Below the pieces are notes generated by a model that was given only the letters and a program-made list of their open reading frames with translations, was not told the DNA's origin and made no database searches. The translations under genes and the position numbers were made by a program. Below, in pieces: positions 22,206 to 31,839 of a stretch of 64,000 nt of DNA (position 1 is the stretch's first letter; the number at the start of each line of letters is the position of its first letter). Source of the DNA: Epinephelus fuscoguttatus (lineage: Eukaryota; Chordata; Actinopteri; Perciformes; Serranidae); the NCBI RefSeq assembly GCF_011397635.1, contig NC_064759.1, positions 13,288,428 to 13,352,427 on the forward strand, written 5' to 3'.

Positions 22206-22589
22206 ATGAATTACTCATCATGTAGATGTGGTCAGGGATTGTCTCTTGAAGCTGTGACTTGTTGTGGGTTTTGCTTTGTTATCATTGCATCGAGGTCAAA
22301 AAACAGGTGGTGCCACCTTTGCTTCCAGCTGGCAATGTGGCATCTGCAGAAAAGGTGCTCCTCGCACGCTCTCCTGCCTACACACATTCCTCGTTTAACA
22401 GCAGACTTGTTGTGACAAAGGTATAAACAGCAATGTAGTGAAGTAAGAAGTAGATCACTGGCTCAAAAATAAACCGGAGTAAAGAATAGGAGTACAGTTT
22501 TAAAAAGGAACATGAATAGTCATTTTTACTTTAAAAAACTACTTTTTACTCGTGTGGGTTACTAGTAAGGTGTAATTACCCACCCCCTG
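22206..22589. mobile_element. hAT-type MITE, copy 4, partial
   Basis: Runs from ATTACTCATCATG through GTCTCTTGAAGCTG and TTGTGGGTTTTGCTTTGT to AATTACCCACCCCCTG. This is the right two-thirds of the family at 12859. It lies immediately 3' of a group I S100 relic, as copy 3 does beside gene 2. Confidence 0.6.
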
Positions 22590-22899
22590 CTTTCACATAC
22601 AGAATTCTTACCATGTTTTGACACATTCTTCGCCGTGACAACAAATTAATTTCTTGTGTGTAGCTATAAATTCTGTGAGAATAAATTAACTCTCATCCCT
22701 TGGTTCATAAAGGCAGTGCTTACACAAGTAATGATAGCAATAAAAAGACAGAGAAGCCCACGTCATATCAAACGTCATAGTTTTTATTTTGAAAAATAAT
22801 ATTAAAGTCAAATTAGATGGATTTAGCAGTAGGCAGTGTCACATATGACATTTGCACATTTTTGTTCAATTCGATTTTGACGGCAGTCCTTTAAAGGTT

Positions 22900-23204
22900 T
22901 TATTTGCAGGCTTGTGCACAGCTGCCACCTTGTTGGCATTTGGCCTTACAGTATCTGGTGTAGGCCACCATATTCAGCCACCTAGAGAAGACCTCAAAGT
23001 CCATCGTGTCGATGCAGTTCTTTTCCATCCATTGCTTCATGAGTTGCTTACTTTCATCATTTCATTGTTAGAGTCCTCCTGTACAAGCTTATTCAGCTGG
23101 TCCTTGGTCAACTTGCCGTCGACAGCGTGCTTGTCAAACAGTTTTTTAGCGTGGGTGTCATGCCAATTTATAGCGGCTTCTAAGGTGCAATCCAGAAGAG
23201 CCAT
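22900..23204 (-). pseudogene. S100 pseudogene related to gene 3 (intron and exon 2 start deleted)
   Basis: Exon 1 (23204-23052) is open for 51 codons, MALLDCTLEAAINWHDTHAK then KLFDKHAVDGKLTKDQLNKL, and is eight residues longer than gene 3 near its start. It still ends in AAA|GTAAGCAACTCA, but the text then passes directly into the middle of exon 2 (TGGATGGAAAAGAACTGC). Most of the intron, its acceptor and the beginning of exon 2 have been deleted. Read through, the frame stops five codons past the old donor. The rest of exon 2 (MDFEVFSRW, then QQGGSCAQACK) is otherwise open to its ancestral stop at 22900. A poly(A) signal remains at 22774-22779 (minus). No functional S100 is expected. Confidence 0.8.
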
Positions 23205-23638
23205 CGCTGAAGCTGGACAAAAGATTGATACTGATTATGTGTAATAAGTTTTCAAAACAGCAACACAAGTTACTGTTTTTAAAACACAGAGGATGAAAAG
23301 GAAGTTTTGCAGACACTAGGGTGATATCACTTGATATTGTTCAGTTAGATTCATGCAATATTAGGCTAAAGTAAACAGATAAGAGCTAACAAAGTAAAAG
23401 TCAGAAGTTCTGTCTCAACACTATAAAGGAGGATGACAAATACTCAGAGCAACTTGTGTTTACAGTAGCACAGAATAAAGCTTTTGTACAGTAAATGAGA
23501 AGAACTACTCTCAAGGTTTACACTAATAATGCTGCATGCTGTACAGACAATGTAGACAATATAGAGATACAGATATACAGTAATTTCTTTCCACCCATAA
23601 AACTCCCTCCTTCCATGTTGCTTTCTATCAAGACTCGC

Positions 23639-23745
23639 CTCAGAGTTCAGGTTGACCAGGTGAAGAGAGATCAGGTCAGTGTCACCAGCTTGGTCCCAGA
23701 GAAGACTGATGTCAGACTGAAGGAGACAGCCTCCTTTTATAAAGG
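23639..23745 (-). promoter_or_regulatory. promoter and non-coding exon 1 of the 23-kb S100 pseudogene
   Basis: Minus-strand TTTATAAAAGG (23734-23745) and the shared 5' UTR exon are preserved. The donor reads CTCTGAG|GCGAGT, that is GC in place of GT at 23638-23637. A GC donor can sometimes be used, but with the broken coding part it fits gene decay. Confidence 0.7.
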
Positions 23746-24449
23746 TGGACACAAAATATCCAACGTGTGTAGATACATAGATAAACAGAAGAACACAAAT
23801 GTGCTGATTCATTCCGGATATCTGGCCTGATTCCAACAAACCAGCTTCACCAGTCCTCTGTGCCAAACATGGCTTTATCACTGGAGAAATCTGTATTTGT
23901 GTTCATGCAGTGATTTGTGAAGTATTTTGTTTACAAGATGAGTGGAGCTGTAAGGTGCATCCTGTTGTGGAGAAAACTACATCGTGACTAGATTTCATCC
24001 CAGCCCAAAAATGGCGTGATTAACCCCCCTCAGATACAAAGAAAAACCTCACATATTTTTATGCTGATACATTATCAATAATTAATTTGATAAAGGAAAC
24101 CAAAATCACTGGACATAGAAGCTGTTACACCCTGAAGTCCCCATCATCATGTTTCCTTGTTTTCAGTTTTGTCAGTATTTCCTGTTTTATTTTGACACTC
24201 ACCCTTGTCTCTCATTTCAGGCACTTCACTTCATCAGGTAGGTTGATCAGGTATCTTGCATTTTTTGGGCTGTTTTTCTGTTCACCGACCTTCATTAAAG
24301 TCCTTGTGTTTTTGAGTCCTGCTACTGAGTCCTCTCTGTTGGTGGTACCAGTCTGATAGAAGCTAAGCTTAACCAAAAGTTCTGTCAGCGTGCATGAACC
24401 TTATTTGACTCAGTTGCTTTCAAACAAACTGATGCAAATAGGTGGTTTT

Positions 24450-25271
24450 TGAAGAGGTAAAAATCAGTGCCTGGAATTGAGCCTGTAGGCTCCCGACCTT
24501 GTCCTCAACGTTGCTTCTCAGTTGTCCTCTGATGTCGATCTGGTACCTTGGATTCTGCTAATTAATACTCAGAGAAAACACTGGAGACAGGCAGAGTCCG
24601 ATGCAATCGAGTTTAATGTGTTCACAACCTTCAACACATACAACTCATGAGCCAAGCCCCGGAGCTGGACTGAAACTCGCTTCTCAGCACGTCTGCTTTT
24701 ATGCTGGTGGAGACTGGGTAGAGTCTCCACCTCTTTCTGCTAATCCATCCCACTTTAATCCAAATCTATTGGTGGCAACCTTCTTCTTTTTGTCCAATCA
24801 TAAGCAGGCCCGTTTTTAATGGTATATCACTTTCGTTTTGAGCCTGGAATTTCCCAAATCTCCCACCCTTAGCTCTGGATTCGCTTTCACTTTATTTTTA
24901 AAAAACATGTGAATTTTAGGGACTTTCTTGATGCAGCCCCTTGTGCTCTCATGTGCTCTCATGCAATATGAACCTTTGATGTGCATCAGGTAATACAAAC
25001 ATTTGAATGTGTGTGTGTTATCCTTATACAGAACATGATAGGTTATGTGTGTGTTCTTCAATGTGTGGATACAATGTGAGCTCATAACTCTATTTTGTGA
25101 ATGCTTGGACATGTATAACAGTGCTTAAACACATATAGATGCATTTCAATCGGCTTTATAGACCCTTATACATAAAACATGGTTATATGATGATTATGTG
25201 GCTTTTGTTTCTTAATCAACTTATGCAGTATAACACTTTTACTTGATTTGGGATTAACTCTTTACACTACA
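24450..25271. mobile_element. 822-bp insertion of unknown class (possible solo LTR)
   Basis: Sequence on both sides is collinear with 14598-14640 beside S100 gene 2, while 24450-25271 has no counterpart there. The insert starts TGAAGAGG and ends CTACA, compatible with TG...CA LTR ends, and T-runs flank both sides. No coding frame is convincing. Confidence 0.4.
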
Positions 25272-25574
25272 TTTTGTACAAATAGATGGCAAGGGAAAGA
25301 GGAAAGGCAAATTCCTCTACACATGCCGTGATTGCCATGAAAGACAAAAAAGCCCACATCCAATTAAACTTCATAGTTTTTTCTCAACAAGTAGAGAATG
25401 GACACTTCTGAGAAAACCAATTTTTAAACCCAGAGTCTAGAGTGGATTTATCAGTGGGCGGTGCCACGTATGCCATTTGTACATTTTTGCTTTACACATT
25501 TTGATGTTAATTCTTCAAAGTTTTACATGTGAACTTGTGAGAAGTTGAACTGACGCATGCATGCTGTCCTAATG

Positions 25575-25689
25575 TAGTGGAAAGAGAGCATTCTACACAC
25601 ACAGAGAACTCTTTAAAGCTCATCTGTCCATCAGCGTTCATATCCAGCATCCGTGGGATCATGTCACAGTGAGCTGCATAGGTGCGTTG
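25575..25689 (-). pseudogene. S100 exon 2 relic (copy of gene 2)
   Basis: After an intact acceptor (CTCCAG at 25695-25690), the minus strand reads QRTYAAHCDMIPRMLDMNAD then GQMSFKEFSVCV. This is clearly the gene 2 exon 2 with loop DMNADGQMSFKE. A 4-bp deletion at the CVC position then shifts the frame. Exon 1 and the non-coding exon are absent: upstream sequence is gene 2-type intron and flank up to about 25892, where it jumps to the 3' flank of gene 3. Confidence 0.8.
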
Positions 25690-26094
25690 CTGGAGAATAT
25701 ATCATTACAACATGTGTTTACAGTAGCACAGAATAGTACTCTTGTAAATGAGAGGAACTACTCTCAAGTTTTAGACTAACAATGCTGCCAGTTTCCAGAC
25801 AATATTTTGTCATGTCTGTTGCATGCGTCAGGCTGTTTTGCACTCATCATGCTCAGTATCTGAACATATTACAGATATTTTCTTTCCTTCCACAAATATT
25901 TCTACAAAAATAATGATAAGCATAAAAAGACAGAGAAGCCCACATCGTATTAAACTTCATAGCTTTTATTTTTTCCTCAGCAAGTATTGAATGGACACTA
26001 TTTGGAAAGTGTAAAGTCAAATTAGATGGAATTGGCAGTAGTGTCACATATCACATTTGCACATTTCAATTTTGATGGCAATCCTTAAAAGGTT

Positions 26095-26511
26095 TTATTT
26101 GCAGGCTTGTTCACAGCTGCCACCTTGTTTGCCTTTGCTGTATTTGTTGGAGGCCACCATACACACACAACTACAGAAGTCGTTGAAATCCATTGGGTCT
26201 TTGCAGTTCTTGTCCATCCACTCCTTCATCTTCTCACAGCAACCTGACTCCATTTTTGCCTGCAGAACACATTATGACAACATGAAATGCATCTGAATGG
26301 TGAATAAGAAGCATGGTAACAAATGAATGTGTTATGTATTGATGTGCATTTGTAACTGTGTCATGTAAAGTGAGAGCATTGAGTTGCTTACTTTCATGTC
26401 AGATTCCTTCTCAAACAGCTGCTTCAGCTGATCCCGGGTCAACTTGCCGCCAACAGCGTGCTCATCAAACATTTTTCCAAGGGCTTCACAGACGCAATCC
26501 AGACGACCCAT
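26095..26511 (-). CDS. cysteine-rich S100-like protein with degenerate EF-hands (gene 3)
   Basis: Coding exons 26511-26392 and 26259-26095 (minus) encode 94 residues. The 132-bp intron has donor GTAAGC and acceptor CTGCAG, phase 0 after residue 40. The frame is intact. The N-terminal loop (HAVGGKLTRDQ) is shortened to about 11 residues. The C-terminal loop (DKNCKDPMDFND) has Lys at position 5, Asp for the usual Gly6 and Asp for Glu12, so calcium affinity should be weak or absent. Ten cysteines occur (LDCVCE, SGCCEK, KNCKD, FCSCVC, SCEQACK), far more than usual. S100A10 is the known family member with a shortened loop I and altered loop II, but orthology is not claimed. The promoter is the group I module at 26913. 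Poly(A) signal at 25965-25970. Confidence 0.85.
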
Positions 26512-26912
26512 AGCTGAAGCTGGACAAAAAGATTGATATTTCTGATAATAATTTCTAGTAATAATTAAAACAGGTGCAGACACTATGGTGTCAAGTCTTG
26601 TGAAATCTCTTGATAGTGTAAATTAGATTCATGCAATATTAGGCTTAAAATAACAGGTAAGAGCTAACAATATAAAGTCAGAAGTTCAGACTTAGCACTT
26701 TAAGGGAGGATGACAAATACTCAGAGCAACATGCATTTACAGTAGCACAGAATAAAGCTTTTGTACAGTAAATGAGAAGAACTACTCTCAAGGTTTACAC
26801 TAATAATGCTGCCGCTTTACAGACAATATATATATAGAGCTACAGATGTACAGATATTTTCGTTCCAGCCATAAAACTCCCTCCCTCCATGTTGCTTTCC
26901 ATCAGGTCTCAC

Positions 26913-27015
26913 CTCAGAGTTCAGGTTCACCAGGTGAAGAGAGATCAGGTCAGTGTCACCAGCTTGGTCCCAGAGGAGACTGATGACAGACTGAGGGGAC
27001 AGCCTCCTTTTATAA
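26913..27015 (-). promoter_or_regulatory. S100 gene 3: promoter and non-coding exon 1
   Basis: Minus-strand TTATAAAAGG (27007-27015) is followed by the group I 5' UTR exon, which ends CTCTGAG|GTGAGA at 26913. The exon is almost identical to those of gene 2 and the 23-kb pseudogene. Confidence 0.75.
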
Positions 27016-27525
27016 GGGTGGACACACAATAACACATGTCAATACATACATAAACAAAAGAACACAAATGTGCTGATTCATACTGGATATCTGGCCTGCT
27101 CCTAACAAACCAGCCTCACCGGTCCTCTGTGCCATACTGTATAAACATGGCATTTATCATTAATTATGTGTATTACAGTATTGTTCATGCAGTGATTAGT
27201 GAAGTATTTTGATTACAGGTTGGTTAGAGCTGTAAGGTGCAGCCTATTGTGGAGAAAACGTGACTACATTTCATCCCAGCCCAAAAATGGTGTGATTAAC
27301 CGCCTCTCAGATACAAAAAACTTCCACACATTTTTATGTTTATACATCATTAACAATAAATTTAATAAGTATCTGAAAGGAAACCAAAATCACTGGCCAC
27401 AGAAGCAAAGTTAGACCAAAAGTTCTGTCAGCGTACATGAACCTTATTTGACTCCACAAAGATATCCTGAGGATGGAAGAGAATACTCTCAAGGAATGAT
27501 GTATATCTATGTTTTAGTGAGGTTG

Positions 27526-28020
27526 TTATCCCTTATAAAACTTAAAGGTTACATACTTCATCAGGACCGCACCTTGAATGTCCAGCGTGTAGACTTTAGG
27601 GACAAATTTTGTACTGGACACTTGGGGCATCTCAATAGACTCAATCATAATTTTGGATGTATCTTTGGTGCCCTTTTTGCAACTGAAAATAATGAAGTTA
27701 GATTTTCTTATAATCTTAATCTGAACCATATAGCATAGGTGGTGAAACCAGCATTAGCATCTTTCATCAGTATTATAATTTGAATTGGAGAGAACAAGGG
27801 TTGTGTCATCTGCAAACATTATTGGGGAAAGGATATTTGAGACATTAGATGAATCATCTATATAGATGAAGAATAATATTGGTCCAAGAATGGACCCCTG
27901 TGGAACCCCACAGGGTAATCTAGCCTTGTTGGAATAGTAACCCTGAAAACCATATTCATACAGTTTTTCTAATAAGATGTGATGGTTTACTGTATTAAAA
28001 GTGACTGCTTTATTTGGGGT
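27526..28020 (-). mobile_element. non-LTR retrotransposon RT fragment
   Basis: The minus strand from about 28020 to 27755 encodes KAVTFNTVNHHILLEKLYEY, CGVPQGSILGPILF and IMFADDTTLVLSNSN, the fingers and palm of a LINE reverse transcriptase with an intact FADD active-site motif. It continues in another frame at 27729-27526 with KSNFIIF and IESIEMPQVSSTKF. A deletion lies between the HHILLEK and GVPQG blocks. The fragment is truncated at both ends. Confidence 0.75.
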
Positions 28021-28516
28021 TTTACCTGGGTTAAATTATCTGGTCCATTTGTTTTGGAGAGGAAGCAGCCTCTGCGGATAATTCGGTACCTGGTAATAAA
28101 CTCATGAATGTCCAGAAATTAAGTTATAAGAGAAAAAAGGTGAGTGTACATTAGCAGGTGTAAGGCTGTCCGACATGCCAAACAGCGTGAGAAAAACACT
28201 GATTTGTAACAAGAAACCGCTTTATTCAGTGTTTTTACCCGTTTTAATAACGTGGTTTATTTGTTTTAGAGAAGAAGTGACCCCTGGATATGTTAAAGTA
28301 ACAGTAAAAAAAATCTCCTGAACAATGAACATTGAAGGAATGTGAACCAGGGAAGGTTTCAGCTGGTTGCAATCTGCAATTCTCACTGCTAGACGCCACT
28401 TTAATGTTACACACTGGACCTTGAAAAATATTTCCAGCATTTGGAAAATTTTGGCAATGTGCTTTGTCTTTGTGCTATGCTGTCACGTGAATTAAAGACA
28501 CAGATTAGAGTTGATC
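28021..28516. other. no gene seen
   Basis: AT-rich sequence; the open frame 28222-28440 (-) has no recognisable domain. Confidence 0.3.
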
Positions 28517-28524
28517 ATCTCATC

Positions 28525-29638
28525 TAGGGATGTCATGATTACCGATATTACGGTAAATTTCGGTTAATTTTTACACGGTAAGAATTACCGTTTATGTTTA
28601 AATTAATTGCATTATTGCGGTGGATTATCAGGACATGTAATAACAGCCTCATTCAAGTCTCGTGATGCAGGCGCTGCCTGAATGTGTACCATGTGTAAAC
28701 ACAAAGAATGAAAACATGGCGGAAGGTGGTGATAGCAGCACTCAGGACATTTCCCCCCCAACTAAACGCACAAAGTCTGAGGTCTGGGCGTACTTTGGGT
28801 TTCTGAAGAATGCCAAGGGACAGCTGGTGCAGGACAACTATCCTGTGTGCAGAACATGCAGAAAGAAAGTTGCTGTGAAGGGTAGCAACACTACAAATCA
28901 ACAGGGCCGACAGAATATAAACTGACGTAACGTAACACTAATTGAGATCAACTATGATTGAATCACTATGATTATGGTTATTGTATGGCGAGCTAGAATC
29001 GATACAGACGGCCAGTTACGCTTTCTCGACATAAGTTCAAGGAAACAACATAAAACGCTGCTGCGTTAACCTTTGACCGAGAGCATGCACTCCTTTTCTC
29101 ATACAGGTAATCCTCTGACTCACATGCACACTTCTAATGTGTGAATTATTCTGTGTAATGATGACCGTTGCCCTTAGGGTTTTTTGGTTTCTCCTGCACA
29201 TTTGTGATATCTGTTCTATATATTGTATATCTTTTGTTCTACTCTTGCATTGTTTTGTTTTATATATATTTTTCCTCTCATGTTAATAAATAAATAATAT
29301 ATAAATTGTTTACATATTTTGCTGACTGTTAAAATGCACCAGACAAATAAGCTTTGCTCCTGTAATGTGTTTACATATTTTGTTAATTTAAAATAAAATT
29401 TTCTGTTGCTGTGCCAATCCCTTGCCCCTTTAATGTGAAAGTTTCATTTTAATATAAGATTTTGGCTGTTAACATTTTAGTATGATAAGGAAGTTACAAG
29501 ATTTAGTGAAGTTACTTCAATTTATCTATTTTTTGGACATTTTACAGCACTTAAAAAAATATCACAATATTATCGTTTACCATAATAATTTGGTCACTGT
29601 AATCGAGATATCAAATTTTCCATATCGTTACATCCCTA
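28525..29638 (+). mobile_element. non-autonomous hAT transposon
   Basis: Starts TAGGGATGTCATGATTACCG and ends CGTTACATCCCTA, and is flanked by perfect 8-bp duplications ATCTCATC at 28517-28524 and 29639-29646. This is the signature of a hAT insertion. It carries one short BED-type frame and no catalytic domain; the rest is AT-rich. Confidence 0.85.
28716..28925 (+). CDS. BED-type zinc finger ORF of hAT element (transposase N-terminus only)
   Basis: From the ATG at 28716 the frame reads MAEGGDSSTQ, TKRTKSEVWAYFGFL, CRTCRKKVAVKGSNTTN and then ends at 28925 (an in-frame ATG also lies at 28662). The spacing VW.YF then C..C, followed by the GNTSNL-like KGSNTTN, is that of a BED zinc finger, the DNA-binding part of hAT transposases. 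The His pair that should follow (LxxHL...H) is replaced by QQGRQNIN and a stop, so even the zinc site is incomplete. It may be a deletion derivative; expression is unknown. Confidence 0.6.
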   Translation: MAEGGDSSTQDISPPTKRTKSEVWAYFGFLKNAKGQLVQDNYPVCRTCRKKVAVKGSNTTNQQGRQNIN

Positions 29639-30395
29639 ATCTCATCTCTCTTTGTAAGACTCCACCCAACATCTACCATCAAAGTATGTAGTAACACTGT
29701 AAACTGGTGCTGTAAAAAGTTTACAAAAAAATAAGTTTTAATCACTATAACATAATTAGTTAAGCAGGACTTACTCACATAACAGTAACAGTGGCAGAGG
29801 ATGACCCAAATGCAGCAACAAAGAGGAGACAAGGCAACATTCAAAGCTTTAGCAAGCAGAAATCAGGGAAAAAAAAACCATCAACACACTGTAAACCTCA
29901 GCAAGATAATAAGGCAGGAACTCCATTGCAGCATCATCACAGTCAAACATAGACTAAAGGAGAAAAGGGTCTGCTATACTCCCACAGGCTGACAAGTTTA
30001 GTTTTCATAGTTGAAAGGGGTTTATACTCACCATTTTTGGGCTGGGAAGAAAACTACTCACTGTGTAGTTTTCTATTAATGACACATTTTCCCCACAATA
30101 GGCTGCACCTTACAGCTCTATTCCACCTGTAACCAAAACACTTCACACATCAATGCATGAACATACACAGATATTTCATCAGTGTCAACGGATCCAAACT
30201 TTTGTCAATAGCCAACACAAACATGAGTCCACCTTCTGAGCAATGATAAATGCTCCATCTATACAGTACAGCACAAAAGAACCTGTGAAGCTGGTTTGAG
30301 GGGAGTGGGCCAGATTTCCAGTACATGAATCACTACATGTGTGTTTCTTTGTAAATGTATGTAACTGCATGTGTCAGACATTGTGTGTCCACTCT

Positions 30396-30488
30396 TATAA
30401 AAGGAAACTTTCCCCTCAGTCTGACATCAGTGTCCTCTGGAACCAAGCCAACGTGATCTCTCCTCATCTGGTGAATCTGAACTCTGAG
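30396..30488 (+). promoter_or_regulatory. S100 gene 4: promoter and non-coding exon 1
   Basis: TTATAAAAGG at 30395-30404 is followed by GTCTGACATCAGTGTCCTCT and GTGAATCTGAACTCTGAG and a consensus donor GTGAGT at 30489. This is the group I module. The 5' UTR intron (30489-31259) has been enlarged by a hAT-type MITE. Confidence 0.75.
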
Positions 30489-30552
30489 GTGAGTCTTGAC
30501 AGAAAGCAACATTGAATTTGTGAAGAGTACAGAAGTGTTCTGTGTGTGAAAA

Positions 30553-31032
30553 GAGGGGTGGGTAGAAACACAAGTAATGCACGAGTTAAAAATAGTTTTT
30601 CTGTAAAGGAACGAGTGCTTTTCATGTTCCTTTTTGAAATTGTATTTTTGAGCCAGTTATCTGCTTTTTACACCACTACATCTGCTGTTCAAACTGTCAT
30701 TACAATGAGTCTGCTTTGAATGAGAGGATTGGGTGTAGGTGAGAGAGCGTGCCAGAAGCACCTGTACTGCAAATTTGCACCTGCCTGGAGACAAAAAAAG
30801 CACCACCTATCTTTTAACTGCAATGCAATGATGACAAAGCAAAATCCACAACAAGAGGCAGCTTCAAGAGACGATTCCCGACCACATCTGGCCAAACTTT
30901 TTATATCAAAATCTGAAAAAAGTCAAGAATAGATGATGAGTTATTCATTAACTGGTAACTCTATCACTTCTACTTGAGCAGCTTTTTCAAATGGTAATTT
31001 TAACTTTTACCTGAGTACAGATTTTCAGTACT
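30553..31032 (-). mobile_element. hAT-type MITE, copy 5, inside S100 gene 4 5' UTR intron
   Basis: This is the reverse complement of the family at 12859. It runs from GGGGTGGGTAG to CAGATTTTCAGTACT, missing the last 13 or so bases of that terminus. It is followed by GTCTGAAAGTTC and CTCCCTGCAC, the same flank that borders copies 1 and 2, so it was carried here within a larger duplicated segment. Confidence 0.65.
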
Positions 31033-31261
31033 GTCTGAAAGTTCATAGACTCCCTGCACATCTCAATTTTAAAACAAATTTGAGCAGATGACTACATTTA
31101 AACTCACTTACAGAAGAATTATTCTAAGACTTGACACCATAGTGTCTGCAAAACTCTTGGCAACGACTTTATTTTCTGTCCATCCTCTGTGTTTTAAAAG
31201 CATTAACTCATGTGTTTCTTTAGTTATTACTTAAAATCACTATCAATCTTTTTGTTCAGCT

Positions 31262-31637
31262 ATGTCTCGTCTGGAGCAGGCCATTGCAACCATTGTGGAT
31301 GTATTTGTGGATCACGCTAACGGTGATGGCAACTTAAACAAGGGTGAGCTAGCAAAGCTGTGGGAGAAAGAAATCGAAAACCCTGAGATTAAAGTAAGAA
31401 ACTCAACACACTCACTTGTTATCATGCTTCTTATTCACCATTCAGATGCATTTCATGTTGTGATTCTGTGTTCTCCAGGCTAAGATCAGTTCAGCCAACT
31501 GCGCCAAGATCATGGGGAAGATAGACAGGAACCGCGATGGAGAGATCAACTTCAGAGAGTTCGTTAAGTGTGTGGGTTTCATGGCCAAATGCCACTACCG
31601 TGAGAAGACTGGCAGAGGCCAAGAAGATGAAGACTGA
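31262..31637 (+). CDS. S100 family EF-hand calcium-binding protein (gene 4)
   Basis: Coding exons 31262-31393 and 31479-31637 encode 96 residues. The 85-bp intron has donor GTAAGA and acceptor TTCTCCAG, phase 0 after residue 44. The start follows acceptor TTCAG|CT. The N-terminus MSRLEQAIATIVDVFVDHAN is nearly that of gene 2. The first loop, HANGDGNLNKGE, is 12 residues with Asn3, Asp5, Gly6 and Glu12, close to a canonical EF-hand instead of the 14-residue S100 pseudo-loop. The second loop, DRNRDGEINFRE, is canonical. The tail CHYREKTGRGQEDED resembles that of gene 1. Family role: calcium-dependent protein-protein signalling; target unknown. Poly(A) signal at 31803-31808. Confidence 0.9.
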
Positions 31638-31839
31638 ACAGAAGACTGAGTATGAAACCTTTGAAGAATTACCATCATAATGTGTGAAACTATTTACTAG
31701 TATCGACACTGCCTACACTGGCAACAGAAGCTACAGAATGTGACTTCTATTGTCTCTGTGAATTGGTTTTCAGTAGTGTCCCTTCAATACTGTCTGAGAA
31801 AAAATAAAAAGTTGAAATTAATATGGCCGTCCTCATTTG

